NCBI RefSeq assembly: GCF_002086285.1
Contig: NZ_MVHU01000007.1
Location: forward strand, 110,158 to 174,157
Origin: Mycolicibacter kumamotonensis
Lineage (GTDB): Bacteria; Actinomycetota; Actinomycetes; Mycobacteriales; Mycobacteriaceae
Reading direction: 5' to 3'
DNA: 64,000 nucleotides
The translations under genes were made by a program, and so were the position numbers. Under the pieces are notes generated by a model. That model made no database searches. It had not been told where the DNA came from and was given only the letters and a program-made list of their open reading frames with translations. Position 1 is the stretch's first letter, and the number at the start of each line of letters is the position of its first letter. This document shows, piece after piece, positions 8,114 through 16,718 of this stretch.

Positions 8114-8941
8114 TCAGCCGGCGGGCTGCCATCCCGGCCCGCGAAAGAGGTGGCCCCACACCGCGCGCCAATTGCGTGCGCTCCGCACGTCGCGCCAGAT
8201 CGCGACGTACTCGTGGGTGGCCACCCGCACCGGGTTGAACGTCTCGATGTTCTTGGTCAGCCCGTAGACGACCCGCTCCCCCTCCGGCTGGAAGGTGCCG
8301 AACAGCCGGTCCCACACGATGAGGATGCCGCCGTAGTTCGTGTCGAGATACTTCTCGTTCGAGCCGTGGTGGACCCGGTGGTGCGACGGGGTGTTGAAGA
8401 CGAATTCGACAGGCCGCCAGAGCTTCCCGATCCGCTCGGTGTGGATGAAGAACTGATAGAGCAGGCTGATGGACTGCTGCAGCAGGATGATCCACGGGGC
8501 GAACCCGGCGAACGCCAGCAGCACCCAGAACGGGACCGCGGTGAACGGCGTCCAGGTCTGGCGAAGTGCGGTGGACAGGTTGTAGTGCTGACTGGAGTGG
8601 TGCACCACGTGGCTGGCCCAGAACACCCGGATGGTGTGGTGAGTGCGGTGGTACCAGTAGTAGGCGAAGTCATCGGCGACGAACAGCGCGATCCAGGTCA
8701 GCGGGTTACTCGCCGGCAGGTGAACAGGCGCCAGCAGGTAGACCGCGGTGAAGACCGCCAGCACCGCCAGCTTCCAGCCGATGTTGATGATCACGTTGCC
8801 GATACCCATGGTGAGACTGGTTCGGGTATCCCGTAATTCGTAGCCACGCTCGTCGTCGTTGGGCAGCACCGCGAAGGACACCGCCTCCAGCACCAGGCAG
8901 AGCACGAAGACCGGGATCGCGTGGGCGATGAGATCGAACAC
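8114..8941 (-). CDS. sterol desaturase / fatty acid hydroxylase family membrane protein
   Basis: Integral membrane protein of 275 residues with the eight-histidine signature of di-iron membrane oxygenases: HRTHH (about 98-102), HVVHHSSQH (about 111-119) and HHRVHHG (about 188-194). Four or so hydrophobic segments surround the motifs. The family hydroxylates or desaturates sterols, fatty acids or carotenoids using oxygen. The GTG start lies 5 bp after the stop of the FadR-type regulator gene, so both form one operon and the regulator probably controls this enzyme. The substrate is unknown; a lipid or sterol is a fair inference. Confidence 0.9.
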   Translation of the reverse strand: MFDLIAHAIPVFVLCLVLEAVSFAVLPNDDERGYELRDTRTSLTMGIGNVIINIGWKLAVLAVFTAVYLLAPVHLPASNPLTWIALFVADDFAYYWYHRTHHTIRVFWASHVVHHSSQHYNLSTALRQTWTPFTAVPFWVLLAFAGFAPWIILLQQSISLLYQFFIHTERIGKLWRPVEFVFNTPSHHRVHHGSNEKYLDTNYGGILIVWDRLFGTFQPEGERVVYGLTKNIETFNPVRVATHEYVAIWRDVRSARNWRAVWGHLFRGPGWQPAG

Positions 8942-8946
8942 CGCGG

Positions 8947-9663
8947 TTACCCCTCCCCTTCGGTGTCGGCCTGGCAGGCCGCCACGAACCGGGTCAGCAA
9001 CTCTTCGGCCAACCGGTACGCGGCGGCCTCGTCGGCGGCCGCGATCGCGGCGGCCAGGTCGATGTGAGCGCTGCGGTCAGCGAATTCGGCGGCCCCCAGC
9101 GCGTAGATCGCCTCTCGTCCGATCTCGTCGTAGGCGGCGACCAGGGTGTTCAGCGCCAGCCGGTAGGCGATGTTGCCGGACCCGTCGATGACGGCGATCC
9201 AGAACGTCAGGTCGGCGTCGATCACCAAATCCAACTCCCCGGAAACCGGGTATGCCTTGGCGGCGGCAGTGATCACAGACCGCTGCTGCGCCGAGGCGCT
9301 CCGCGCGCAGAGTCGTGCGGCATCCGCGGCGATCGAACGCCGCATCACCGCGACGTCGCCGATGATCTGGCGCGCGGGGATCACTCCGGCGAGGGCCAGC
9401 CCGGTCAGGGCATCCAGGCCGGCGCTTTCGCGCCAGTCCAGCACCCGGGTCTTGCCGCCGTGGCTGATCCGAACCAGCCCGGCCTGCTGCAACCGCTTGA
9501 GTGCCTCGCGCACCGCATGCCGGTTGACCTGCAGCGTCAGGGACAGTTCGCGTTCCGACGGCAGGGGTTCGCCGGCCGGCAGGCGTCCGGTCAGGATCTC
9601 CTCGACGAGGCGCACGAAGATCGTGTCGGAGACCGCGGTCCGGGGAATAGGCGCCAGATCCAT
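8947..9663 (-). CDS. FadR/GntR-family transcriptional regulator
   Basis: Protein of 238 residues with an N-terminal winged helix (ILTGRLPAGEPLPSERELS, then LQVNRHAVREALKRLQQAGL) and an all-helical FCD-type ligand domain (about 90-238), the arrangement of FadR-subfamily GntR regulators that sense acyl-CoA or organic acids. It is the first gene of an operon with the sterol-desaturase-like oxygenase. An inverted repeat AACTGGTC-N9-GACCAGTT at 9691-9715, about 30 bp upstream of the start, has the TGGT..ACCA core of FadR-type operators and is a likely autoregulatory site. Confidence 0.92.
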   Translation of the reverse strand: MDLAPIPRTAVSDTIFVRLVEEILTGRLPAGEPLPSERELSLTLQVNRHAVREALKRLQQAGLVRISHGGKTRVLDWRESAGLDALTGLALAGVIPARQIIGDVAVMRRSIAADAARLCARSASAQQRSVITAAAKAYPVSGELDLVIDADLTFWIAVIDGSGNIAYRLALNTLVAAYDEIGREAIYALGAAEFADRSAHIDLAAAIAAADEAAAYRLAEELLTRFVAACQADTEGEG

Positions 9664-9690
9664 GGGCTCTATAGTCGAGCACCCGGGCTC

Positions 9691-9715
9691 AACTGGTCAA
9701 CTGGTTGGACCAGTT
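9691..9715. promoter_or_regulatory. putative GntR/FadR operator
   Basis: The exact inverted repeat AACTGGTC (9691-9698) and GACCAGTT (9708-9715) is separated by 9 bp; the spacer starts with another AACTGGT. It lies between the regulator gene and the DUF3556 gene stop, immediately upstream of the regulator's own start, so autoregulation is the simplest reading. Confidence 0.65.
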
Positions 9716-9722
9716 ATCTGGA

Positions 9723-11447
9723 TCACATCTCGGCGTGTACCGGCACGTCGTCGTCCCATGGCTGGCGGGTCACCATGTCGGCCACCCGCACATAGCCGCG
9801 CTCGAATTCCCCGGTGGCGGCGTCCACCAGCCGGTACTGCTGGGTCTGCCGGTGGATGGGCTGAGCGTCGAGAATCACCACCCGCACCTCCCCCGGCTCG
9901 AACCGGCACCGCTGGTGCAACGCGGCGATCAGCTGTTCGTTGCTGAAGTGCCCGTCACCGAAGTTCCAGCCGACCGCGGTGCTGGTGATCCGCTCGCCGT
10001 CGGTGAGGACGTAGTCATCCTCGTTCTGATCGGCCATCGCGCGATGCGCCAAGGTGAACAACGCCCGGCCATGAGTGTTAAAGGCACGGAACGCATATCC
10101 CATATACATCGGGATCTGGGCAGCCTCCTTGCTGCCGTAGAACCGTTCCAGCTGGGCGGCGGGCATGCTGGCGATCGCCACGATGCCGTCGGCGATCTTC
10201 GCGTCGGCGGACGGCTTGACGCACCACAGTGTGGTGTCCCAGTTACCGGCGTAGTAGCGCATGCCCGGCAGGAAGGACACCTTGCGCGGGAACAGGTTTC
10301 CGAGCACGACGGTTCCCGCGACGACGACGAACAGCAGGATCGGCAGCGGCGTCGTCAGATCGCCCAGCCCGACGCCGGCGTGCCCGACGAACAACGCCAG
10401 CACCGAGAACATCATGAAGACGTTCCATTCCAGCGGAACCCCCATCGGAATCGCCGACAGGATGCCGAAGTGGAAGCACAGCATGACGAACGCGGCGATC
10501 GCGCCTGCCCACCCGCCGCGGCTGAAGAACAACACCAGCGGAACACCCATCTCGATGACGGTGGAGAAATGCGCGAGCCAGCGCGATAACCGGCCCGGCC
10601 GCAGATCGTCTGGAAAGTGTTCGAAGAACTTGCGTTTGACCGACCGCGCCCGAAACAGCGGGTTGTTGCTCATCATCGTGGAGATGACGAAGGGGAAGTG
10701 CTTGTTGAGTTTGGAGGTCGCCGCGCCCAACCAGATGACCAGGCATACCAGCTTGGCGCCCAGGATCAGGTCTACGCCGTACCCGGCGAACAGGAAGGCG
10801 ACCGTCAACGAGGCATAAACCTCACCGCGGGCCGCCAAAAAGATCACCTTGTCGCGCAGCCCCAGCACCGCCAGCACGCCCAGCACCGCCCAGATCTGCC
10901 ACGCCGGCAGCACCCCGACCGTCGTCCCCAGCGCCGGGACCGGCCCCGTCGCGTCGGAGAACAGCGCAATGACCAGCAACACCAGCAGCGCCGCGTACAG
11001 CGCGGCGTCGAACGGGGTGCGGCGATCGCCGCCCGTCAGCGGTATCCGACCCGGCCACGGCGGCAGCCGAATGGTGTTCGGGCGCAACCAGTACAGGATC
11101 GATCCCATCGGTGGGAAGAACCGGTTGTTCAGCGGCCCGAACCCGCAGCCCAGACCGATCACCTCGAACAACATCGTGTACAGCACGACCTTCTCGAACA
11201 CCACCGGCTCGGCGTACCACTGCGTGACATTGGCGAAGCCATCGATACCGCGCGTGCTCAGACAGATCAGCCACGCACCCAGGATGTACAGGCCGACCTT
11301 TGCCACGTAGAACAGGTGCAGCAGCACCGGAGTGCCGAAGCCGACTTCGGCCCAGTGCCGGGCCATCGGAATGATCCGCTCCGCGCGAGTGCCCCGGCTC
11401 CACTCCTCGAAGTCGATCTGTGGGGTGTCCTGTTTGAGAAATCCCAT
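9723..11447 (-). CDS. DUF3556 multi-pass membrane protein
   Basis: Protein of 574 residues with an N-terminal MGFLKQDTPQIDFEEWSRG that I associate with mycobacterial DUF3556 proteins. About eight to ten hydrophobic helices span residues 45-430 (for example LFYVAKVGLYILGAWLI and FVISTMM). The polar C-terminal 140 residues are probably cytosolic. The biochemical role is unknown. The ATG at 11447 is chosen over an upstream start because TAATCT (plus-strand 11455-11460) ends 7 nt before it, a leaderless promoter. A perfect KstR-like palindrome overlaps this promoter, suggesting control with sterol catabolism genes. Confidence 0.85.
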   Translation of the reverse strand: MGFLKQDTPQIDFEEWSRGTRAERIIPMARHWAEVGFGTPVLLHLFYVAKVGLYILGAWLICLSTRGIDGFANVTQWYAEPVVFEKVVLYTMLFEVIGLGCGFGPLNNRFFPPMGSILYWLRPNTIRLPPWPGRIPLTGGDRRTPFDAALYAALLVLLVIALFSDATGPVPALGTTVGVLPAWQIWAVLGVLAVLGLRDKVIFLAARGEVYASLTVAFLFAGYGVDLILGAKLVCLVIWLGAATSKLNKHFPFVISTMMSNNPLFRARSVKRKFFEHFPDDLRPGRLSRWLAHFSTVIEMGVPLVLFFSRGGWAGAIAAFVMLCFHFGILSAIPMGVPLEWNVFMMFSVLALFVGHAGVGLGDLTTPLPILLFVVVAGTVVLGNLFPRKVSFLPGMRYYAGNWDTTLWCVKPSADAKIADGIVAIASMPAAQLERFYGSKEAAQIPMYMGYAFRAFNTHGRALFTLAHRAMADQNEDDYVLTDGERITSTAVGWNFGDGHFSNEQLIAALHQRCRFEPGEVRVVILDAQPIHRQTQQYRLVDAATGEFERGYVRVADMVTRQPWDDDVPVHAEM

Positions 11448-11458
11448 AACGGCCAGAT

Positions 11459-11472
11459 TAGAACGTGTTCTA
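11459..11472. promoter_or_regulatory. KstR-like operator at the DUF3556 promoter
   Basis: TAGAACGTGTTCTA is an exact match to the KstR consensus TNNAACNNGTTNNA, with 6-bp arms around a 2-bp centre. It abuts and overlaps the -10 box (11455-11460) of the DUF3556 gene, so bound repressor would block polymerase. KstR is the TetR-type repressor of cholesterol catabolism in mycobacteria and rhodococci. Confidence 0.8.
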
Positions 11473-11510
11473 GGTACGCGCGGGTAAAACCCCGTGCTCA
11501 CCTGGCCCGC

Positions 11511-13016
11511 TCACCGGAAGATCCCCGCCGGGGTATCTGGTGCCTTGGCGAGCACTACGGGATCGGCCACGATGTTCAACGCGTCCAGTTGCCCGCCACC
11601 GAGGCCCGCCAGGCCCTCGACCGCCGCCAGAAACCGATGCTGTTCGGCCGGTGCGACCACTGCATCGGCGAGGCCGGTGAACTTGGCGGTGTACTGCGTG
11701 CGCCCGAATGGCCGCGCCCCCAACGGATGCGCGTCGGCGACGGCTAGTTCGTCGGTGATCACCGCGCCGCTCTTCAATGTCACCTCGGCGCGCGCCCCGA
11801 AGGCTTTCTCGCCGGGCTCGGTCGAGTGGTAGCGGCGGGTCCACTCCACGTCCTCAACCGTGGAGATCTTGTGCCACAGCGCAATGGTGTCCGGGCGGTG
11901 CGCCCGCTCAAAAGCGTAGGAGCGTTCATGATGCCAGGTACCGTCCTGCAAGGCCACGGCGAAGACGTACATCGCCGAGTGGTCGAGGGTCTCGCGCGTG
12001 GCGTCCGGGTCGAACTTCTGCGGATCGCCCGAGCCCGTCCCGATCACATAGTGGGTGTGGCGGCTGGTGTGCAGCACGATCGATGCGACCTGGTCCAAAT
12101 CGCCGATGCGTTCCCGCAGCCGGCACGCCAGATCGATCAGCGCCTGGCTCTGGTATTCGGCCGAGTGCTCCTTGGTGTAGCTGTCCAGGATGGCGCGCTT
12201 GGGTTCCCCGCGGCCGGGCAGCGCCACCCGGTAGGTGTGTTCCGGCCCGGACAACAGCCACGCGATGACGCCGTATTCGCCCTCCCAAATCGGTGCCGGG
12301 GATCCCTCCCCTCGCATCGCCCGGTCGACCGCCTCGATGCCCACCTTGCCGGCGTGAGCCGGGGCGTAGGCCTTCCAGCTGGAAATCGCTCCCTTGCGGG
12401 ACTGCCGGGTGGCCGTCGTCAGGTGCAGCGCCTGGCCGATCGCGGAGTAGATGACCTCCGGATCGAGCCGCAGCATGGTGCCGATGCCGGCGGCCACCGA
12501 CGGGCCCAGGTGCGCGACATGGTCGATCTTGTGCTCGTGCAGGCAGATTCCCTTGGCCAAGCCGATCTGAACCTCGTAGGCAGTGGCCAGGCCGCGGATC
12601 AGCTCGGAGCCGGCAACACCGAGTTGTTGGGCGACTGCGACCAGTGGCGGGATGTTGTCGCCGGGGTGGGAGTAGTCGGCGGCCAGGAACGTGTCGTGAA
12701 AGTCCAGTTCGCGCACCGCAACCCCGTTGGCCCAAGCCGCCCACTCCGCCGAGTAGCCACCCGGAACCCCGAAAACCTGTGCGCCCGGATCACAAGGGTG
12801 GGCCAGCGCTTGCCGGCGGGCGACCGTCACCGGCCGGCGCAACACCGCCGCGGCGCTGACGGCGGCGTTGTCGATGATCCGGTTGACCACCATCTCGGCG
12901 GTGTCATCCGGGACCGCGACCGGATCGGCCGCTACCTCGGCGATCTTCCAGGCAAGGTGCTCCGAGCGGGGAAAGTCCTCGGCGCTGCGGCGGGTTCGGA
13001 CCTCGTGTACCTGCAT
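11511..13016 (-). CDS. prpD: MmgE/PrpD family protein (2-methylcitrate dehydratase-like)
   Basis: Protein of 501 residues, the length expected for mycobacterial PrpD (about 505). It contains the family's helical and lid regions, with conserved segments such as [45 protein letters not shown] and [16 protein letters not shown]. PrpD dehydrates 2-methylcitrate in the methylcitrate cycle that detoxifies propionyl-CoA from odd-chain lipids and cholesterol. The ATG at 13016 opens [17 protein letters not shown], as in relatives; a much longer in-frame extension upstream would overlap DoxX and is rejected. No prpC or prpR homologue is adjacent; the partner gene is a DoxX protein 29 bp upstream. Confidence 0.9.
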   Translation of the reverse strand: MQVHEVRTRRSAEDFPRSEHLAWKIAEVAADPVAVPDDTAEMVVNRIIDNAAVSAAAVLRRPVTVARRQALAHPCDPGAQVFGVPGGYSAEWAAWANGVAVRELDFHDTFLAADYSHPGDNIPPLVAVAQQLGVAGSELIRGLATAYEVQIGLAKGICLHEHKIDHVAHLGPSVAAGIGTMLRLDPEVIYSAIGQALHLTTATRQSRKGAISSWKAYAPAHAGKVGIEAVDRAMRGEGSPAPIWEGEYGVIAWLLSGPEHTYRVALPGRGEPKRAILDSYTKEHSAEYQSQALIDLACRLRERIGDLDQVASIVLHTSRHTHYVIGTGSGDPQKFDPDATRETLDHSAMYVFAVALQDGTWHHERSYAFERAHRPDTIALWHKISTVEDVEWTRRYHSTEPGEKAFGARAEVTLKSGAVITDELAVADAHPLGARPFGRTQYTAKFTGLADAVVAPAEQHRFLAAVEGLAGLGGGQLDALNIVADPVVLAKAPDTPAGIFR

Positions 13017-13045
13017 GCGCCACACCTGGCCGGCAGCGGACTGCC

Positions 13046-13558
13046 TTACTCGCCGGTCACGGCCGGCGGACGGTAGAACAGCAGCAGCTGGCCGAGCGCG
13101 CCGGCCAGCCCCAGCCCGACCGAGATCGCCAGGCCCGCCCAGCCGTTGAGCCAACAGCGGCAGAAGATCTGGTGATCGAGGCTGAGCCGGCCGGGCCCGA
13201 GCATCGCCACCACGACGGCACCGGTGGCCAGCACCAGGTTGTATTCCCAGCCCTCGCTGAGCACGAAGAACCCGTTCCCGCGATGCACGGTCCACACCGC
13301 GACCGACATCAGCGCCACGAACCCGGCGGCCGCGATCGGGGTGAGCAAGCCGGCGGCCAATCCCAGCCCGGCGGCGATCTCGGCACTGGCGGCCGTCACC
13401 GCCTGGAATTTGCCGTATTTCATCCCGATGCTCTCGAACCATCCCGCGGTGCCCGGGATGCGGCCCCCGCCGAAGAACTTGTTGAAACCGTGTGCCGCCA
13501 GGGTCACACCCAGCACCAGGCGCAGGATCAGCAAAGCGGTATCGGCAGCGGTGATCAT
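13046..13558 (-). CDS. DoxX family membrane protein
   Basis: Membrane protein of 170 residues with four hydrophobic helices (about 8-25, 55-75, 80-97 and 140-165) and the DoxX hallmark [18 protein letters not shown] near the N-terminus. DoxX proteins are poorly defined; some act in redox or thiosulfate/quinone reactions, others with sulfurtransferases. It is cotranscribed with prpD (29-bp gap). The ATG at 13558 opens directly into the first helix. The stretch at 13559-13568 separates it from the WS/DGAT-like gene upstream on the same strand. Confidence 0.85.
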   Translation of the reverse strand: MITAADTALLILRLVLGVTLAAHGFNKFFGGGRIPGTAGWFESIGMKYGKFQAVTAASAEIAAGLGLAAGLLTPIAAAGFVALMSVAVWTVHRGNGFFVLSEGWEYNLVLATGAVVVAMLGPGRLSLDHQIFCRCWLNGWAGLAISVGLGLAGALGQLLLFYRPPAVTGE

Positions 13559-13568
13559 GTGCCCCAAC

Positions 13569-14819
13569 CTACAACGACGCATCCAGTAATCGTAGATATC
13601 GGTCGATTCCGCTGATCGCCGACTGCGCGGCGTGCACGCTGATCACCACGGTGTCGCCGATGCCGTGCACGCCGTGCGTCAGGCCCATCGCCGGGGACAG
13701 TGCGGGAAACCCGGCCGTCATCAACACCGGCGCGGCGCCCAGACGCAGGTCCGCCGCACCCCGGTAGACGCTGGAGACCACGGTGTTACCGGCCACCCGC
13801 ACCGGACGGGCCTGCGGGTCGAACTTCTCGACGCCCCAGTGCAACAGCGCCGCCGGTGTCGCCGCGAACGCCCGGTCGGCGGCGGCCGAAGCGGGATGCC
13901 GGGCGCGAAGCCGGCCGGTGGCGACGTCGGCGGCAATCGCCTCGATGCGGGCGCCCGGATCGAGTCCCGGGTACAGCCCCACCGGAATGTTGCCGAAATG
14001 GTTATGCGCCAGGCGAACACCAGATTTTGCCATCGGCACTTCGGCGCCCAGCGATTCGCACGGCTCGTCGAGATACTCCGACAGCGCCTCAGACACCGCC
14101 GACAGCACCGCCACGGTGACGGTGGGTCCGTTCAGTTCGCCCCGGTGGCGCACCAGCGTGCGCACCGCGCGGGCGCCGGCGGGCCGGTTGTTGGTGGCCA
14201 GCGGCGGACGGTCTCCGACCGCAGGCGGCAACAGGCCGGCCGCGGTGTCTCGGACCCGGCTGCGGTGGGCGCGTGCCGCGACGACGGCACGCCAGGGCAA
14301 AAACTCGCGACCGGGTGGCTGCACCGCGGCCACGGGTGCGGCACGCCCGAACAGCCACGCGGCCAGCGCCGAGGCGCGCGCACCGTCGGCGAGCGCGTGC
14401 GCTACCTGCAGGACGGCCACCGTGGCGGGGCCGCCGTGGCCCGGAATGCCGTGCACCGGCGCGAACACGTGCAGCCGCCAGGGCGCGACCCGCACGTCGA
14501 GTTGGTCATCGGTGAGGCGGACCAGCGCGTCCAGGCAACCCGCCCAGCTGTCGTCGGCAACCCGATGCCGGACCGCGCCGATGTGGTCGAAAGCCGGCAC
14601 CCACCGCGGGTAGCGCAGCGGACCGGCATCCTCGACCCGCATGGTCAGCTCCGGGCACGCCCGCGCCCGGTCGAGCACTTCTGCGACGGCGCCGTCGAGG
14701 TCGGCCGGTACTGCGGCGAAGGCGTAGAGCAGGAACTGGTCGCTGGGGATCTTCGCCGACATCCAGTAGAACTGGGCGTCGATCGCGGCCATCGGGTGTC
14801 CCCGCGTCGCCCGGCCCAT
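13569..14819 (-). CDS. WS/DGAT-like acyltransferase (condensation-superfamily fold)
   Basis: Protein of 416 residues resembling mycobacterial wax ester synthase/diacylglycerol acyltransferase proteins: N-terminal AAIDAQFYWMSAKIPSDQF, a degenerate active-site motif VAHALADGARA near residue 150 where active enzymes have HHxxxDG, and C-terminal SSVYRGAADLRLGAAP and GLTHGVHGIGDT segments. Only the second histidine and the DG of the motif remain, so catalysis is uncertain. The ATG at 14819 gives a TGATG junction with the upstream hydrolase stop (translational coupling); an internal ATG at 14792 is the alternative. With the hydrolase it may act in neutral-lipid metabolism. Confidence 0.75.
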   Translation of the reverse strand: MGRATRGHPMAAIDAQFYWMSAKIPSDQFLLYAFAAVPADLDGAVAEVLDRARACPELTMRVEDAGPLRYPRWVPAFDHIGAVRHRVADDSWAGCLDALVRLTDDQLDVRVAPWRLHVFAPVHGIPGHGGPATVAVLQVAHALADGARASALAAWLFGRAAPVAAVQPPGREFLPWRAVVAARAHRSRVRDTAAGLLPPAVGDRPPLATNNRPAGARAVRTLVRHRGELNGPTVTVAVLSAVSEALSEYLDEPCESLGAEVPMAKSGVRLAHNHFGNIPVGLYPGLDPGARIEAIAADVATGRLRARHPASAAADRAFAATPAALLHWGVEKFDPQARPVRVAGNTVVSSVYRGAADLRLGAAPVLMTAGFPALSPAMGLTHGVHGIGDTVVISVHAAQSAISGIDRYLRLLDASL

Positions 14820-15709
14820 CAAGTCAGGAATTGCAGCACCCGGTCGGCCACCTCGTCGGGTTGCTCGAGTTGCAGGAAGTGCCCGGCATGTTCGACCACG
14901 GCCACCGCACTGCCGTCCGGCAGCGCCGGCTCCACCCACCGCGTGAAGGCCGGCGACATGCAGCCGTCGGTGCGACCGTGCAGGTACAGGCTCGGCAACA
15001 GCGGCAGCTCCAACCAGTGCCGGTGCAGATTGGCGTAGCGGTCCGGCACCCGGACACTGCGCAGGGCCCGGTAGGGACCCAGCGCCGCACGCCAGCCCTC
15101 CGGCGTCCCGATCGCCGCGTCGACGTGGCGCAGATCCTCCTCGGCGGGATAGCCCGGCGACCATCGCCGCCACAGCCGCGGCAGCACCCAGGAGGCGGAC
15201 CGCTCCGGCAGCCACGGCAGTTGGAAGTAGCCGATGTACCAGCTGCGCACCATCTGCGCCGGCAGCTGGCCGGCAATCGCGATCCGGTCCGTTGCGCCGG
15301 CCGAGCGAAGCGCCGCCGGCGGGGGCACCGACATGATCACCGCCTTGGTGAACGGGCTGTCCGGCGTGGCGGCCAACCCGGTGGCCGCCATCGCACCCCA
15401 GTCGTGGCCGATCACCACATCACGACCGGTCGACCCGACCGTTTCGTAGACCCGCAGCGCGTCGTGCATCAGGGCGCCGATGTGATAGCTGCCGTCCTCG
15501 GGAATGGCCGAGGGAGCGTAACCCCGCATGAACGGCGCCACCACATGCCATCCGGCCGCGACCAGTCGAGGCGCCACCCGACGCCATCCGTACGCGGTGT
15601 CGGGAAAACCGTGCAGGCACAACGCCACCGGGTCACCCGGCTGTCCCCAGCTCAGTGCTTTGAGCGCCACCCCGGGCGTTGTGACGTCGATCCAGCGCGG
15701 TTCACTCAT
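14819..15709 (-). CDS. alpha/beta hydrolase, epoxide-hydrolase type
   Basis: Protein of 296 residues with the complete epoxide hydrolase layout: oxyanion HGFPD (33-37), nucleophile elbow GHDWG with D103 in place of serine, a cap region (about 135-215), an acid in HGRTDG and the catalytic histidine H277 in EHAGHFLQLEQP. An aspartate nucleophile flanked by W points to an epoxide hydrolase or related dehalogenase rather than an esterase. It is cotranscribed with the downstream WS/DGAT-like gene by stop/start overlap. The substrate is unknown; M. tuberculosis encodes several such Eph proteins. Confidence 0.88.
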   Translation of the reverse strand: MSEPRWIDVTTPGVALKALSWGQPGDPVALCLHGFPDTAYGWRRVAPRLVAAGWHVVAPFMRGYAPSAIPEDGSYHIGALMHDALRVYETVGSTGRDVVIGHDWGAMAATGLAATPDSPFTKAVIMSVPPPAALRSAGATDRIAIAGQLPAQMVRSWYIGYFQLPWLPERSASWVLPRLWRRWSPGYPAEEDLRHVDAAIGTPEGWRAALGPYRALRSVRVPDRYANLHRHWLELPLLPSLYLHGRTDGCMSPAFTRWVEPALPDGSAVAVVEHAGHFLQLEQPDEVADRVLQFLT

Positions 15710-15719
15710 CGCCTGCTCC

Positions 15720-16193
15720 TCAGACCGGCTCGAAATCTGCGACCAGCCACCGGCCGTCGACCTTGTCCAACGTCACCAGGTAGCTCGAGTCGACGTCGGC
15801 TGGTTCGGCCGAGCCGACCGTGACGGTGCGGTCGGCGAAGACCAGCACCGCGGCGTGATCGCCCGTCGCCCGCACCGAGGCCGCACCGGAGACCTCGGCC
15901 GCCGCGGTGACGTTGCGCGCCTTGGCATCCGGGACGATCTGATCGCGCGCCCGGGGGGCGAACCGGTCCCGGAAGTCGTCGGTCATCAACTGCTGCGCAC
16001 CGGCCAGATCACCCTCGATCGTGTCGGGCCGAAACGAGAGCATCTTGACCGCGAATTCGCTTGCGGTATCGATGGTTTCGGCGCGAGCCAACTCACCGGC
16101 CCGCTGCGACCCCTCGTACCATTTCAGCCATCCTGCGGCGAGCGCCATGGCCAGGATCAGACCCGGCAGCACACCGTAGACCAGCCGCCTCAT
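15720..16193 (-). CDS. Mce-associated membrane protein (orphan MAM/OMAM type)
   Basis: Protein of 157 residues with one N-terminal transmembrane helix (about 6-24) followed by a small cystatin/NTF2-like extracytoplasmic domain, the pattern of Mce-associated proteins. It overlaps the preceding gene by 4 bp (ATGA) and forms a pair with it. No mce genes are nearby, so these are orphan MAMs, a class that in M. tuberculosis (Rv1362c/Rv1363c type) can stabilise Mce lipid-uptake systems encoded elsewhere. The 10-bp gap to the hydrolase downstream suggests one transcript. Confidence 0.8.
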   Translation of the reverse strand: MRRLVYGVLPGLILAMALAAGWLKWYEGSQRAGELARAETIDTASEFAVKMLSFRPDTIEGDLAGAQQLMTDDFRDRFAPRARDQIVPDAKARNVTAAAEVSGAASVRATGDHAAVLVFADRTVTVGSAEPADVDSSYLVTLDKVDGRWLVADFEPV

Positions 16194-16693
16194 ATCACGT
16201 ACTCGACTTCGGAAACCTTGGCCTGCTTGCCCACCCGCTGCACCGTCATCCGCATCCGCAGTTCATGCGGCCGCAGTTCCAGACCGCCCAGGTGCTTTGA
16301 GGCGACGCTGACAGCCACCAGCACCTGCGCCTCGTCTCCGGACTGCCATTCCAGACCCGCCTCGCTCACCGAGCTGACCGCCTGTGACTGCTCCCGGGTG
16401 ACGGTTTCGACCAGCAATGGGGCGCGGCTGGAGAACCGCTCATAGAACTCGCCGGTCGCCGACTCGAGGACGCGCCGCACATCACCCTCGGGGTCTTGGT
16501 AATCGACCGTGGTCAGGTCGAGCGCGGCCTGGCGAGCCACCCGCACGAACATCTCCCGCCCGGTGGCGGCGCTGTGGGCCGCTTCGGCGCGAACACCGAG
16601 CCAGCCGAGCAGGCCCGCCAAGACCAGTACCGTGATCAGCCCTGCAATCAGTGCGCGACGCTGTCCGACGTCGGCGATGTCATCACCCACCAT
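16190..16693 (-). CDS. Mce-associated membrane protein (orphan MAM/OMAM type)
   Basis: Protein of 167 residues with a single transmembrane helix (about 14-32, ALIAGLITVLVLAGLLGWLG) and an extracytoplasmic domain of about 130 residues, similar in layout to its downstream partner. The two probably form a heteromeric pair at the membrane. It is the first gene of a run that continues through its partner to the epoxide hydrolase and the WS/DGAT-like protein, and is divergent from the alpha/beta hydrolase at 16719 with 25 bp between the starts. Its role in Mce transport is inferred from family membership only. Confidence 0.8.
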   Translation of the reverse strand: MVGDDIADVGQRRALIAGLITVLVLAGLLGWLGVRAEAAHSAATGREMFVRVARQAALDLTTVDYQDPEGDVRRVLESATGEFYERFSSRAPLLVETVTREQSQAVSSVSEAGLEWQSGDEAQVLVAVSVASKHLGGLELRPHELRMRMTVQRVGKQAKVSEVEYVI

Positions 16694-16718
16694 GATTCAC
16701 ACTGTCTACCATCTCCTG

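Noticed and set aside
13017..13442. N-terminal extension of prpD by 142 codons
   Set aside because: It overlaps the DoxX gene completely and is Arg/Gly-rich shadow sequence; the ATG at 13016 gives the family's N-terminus.
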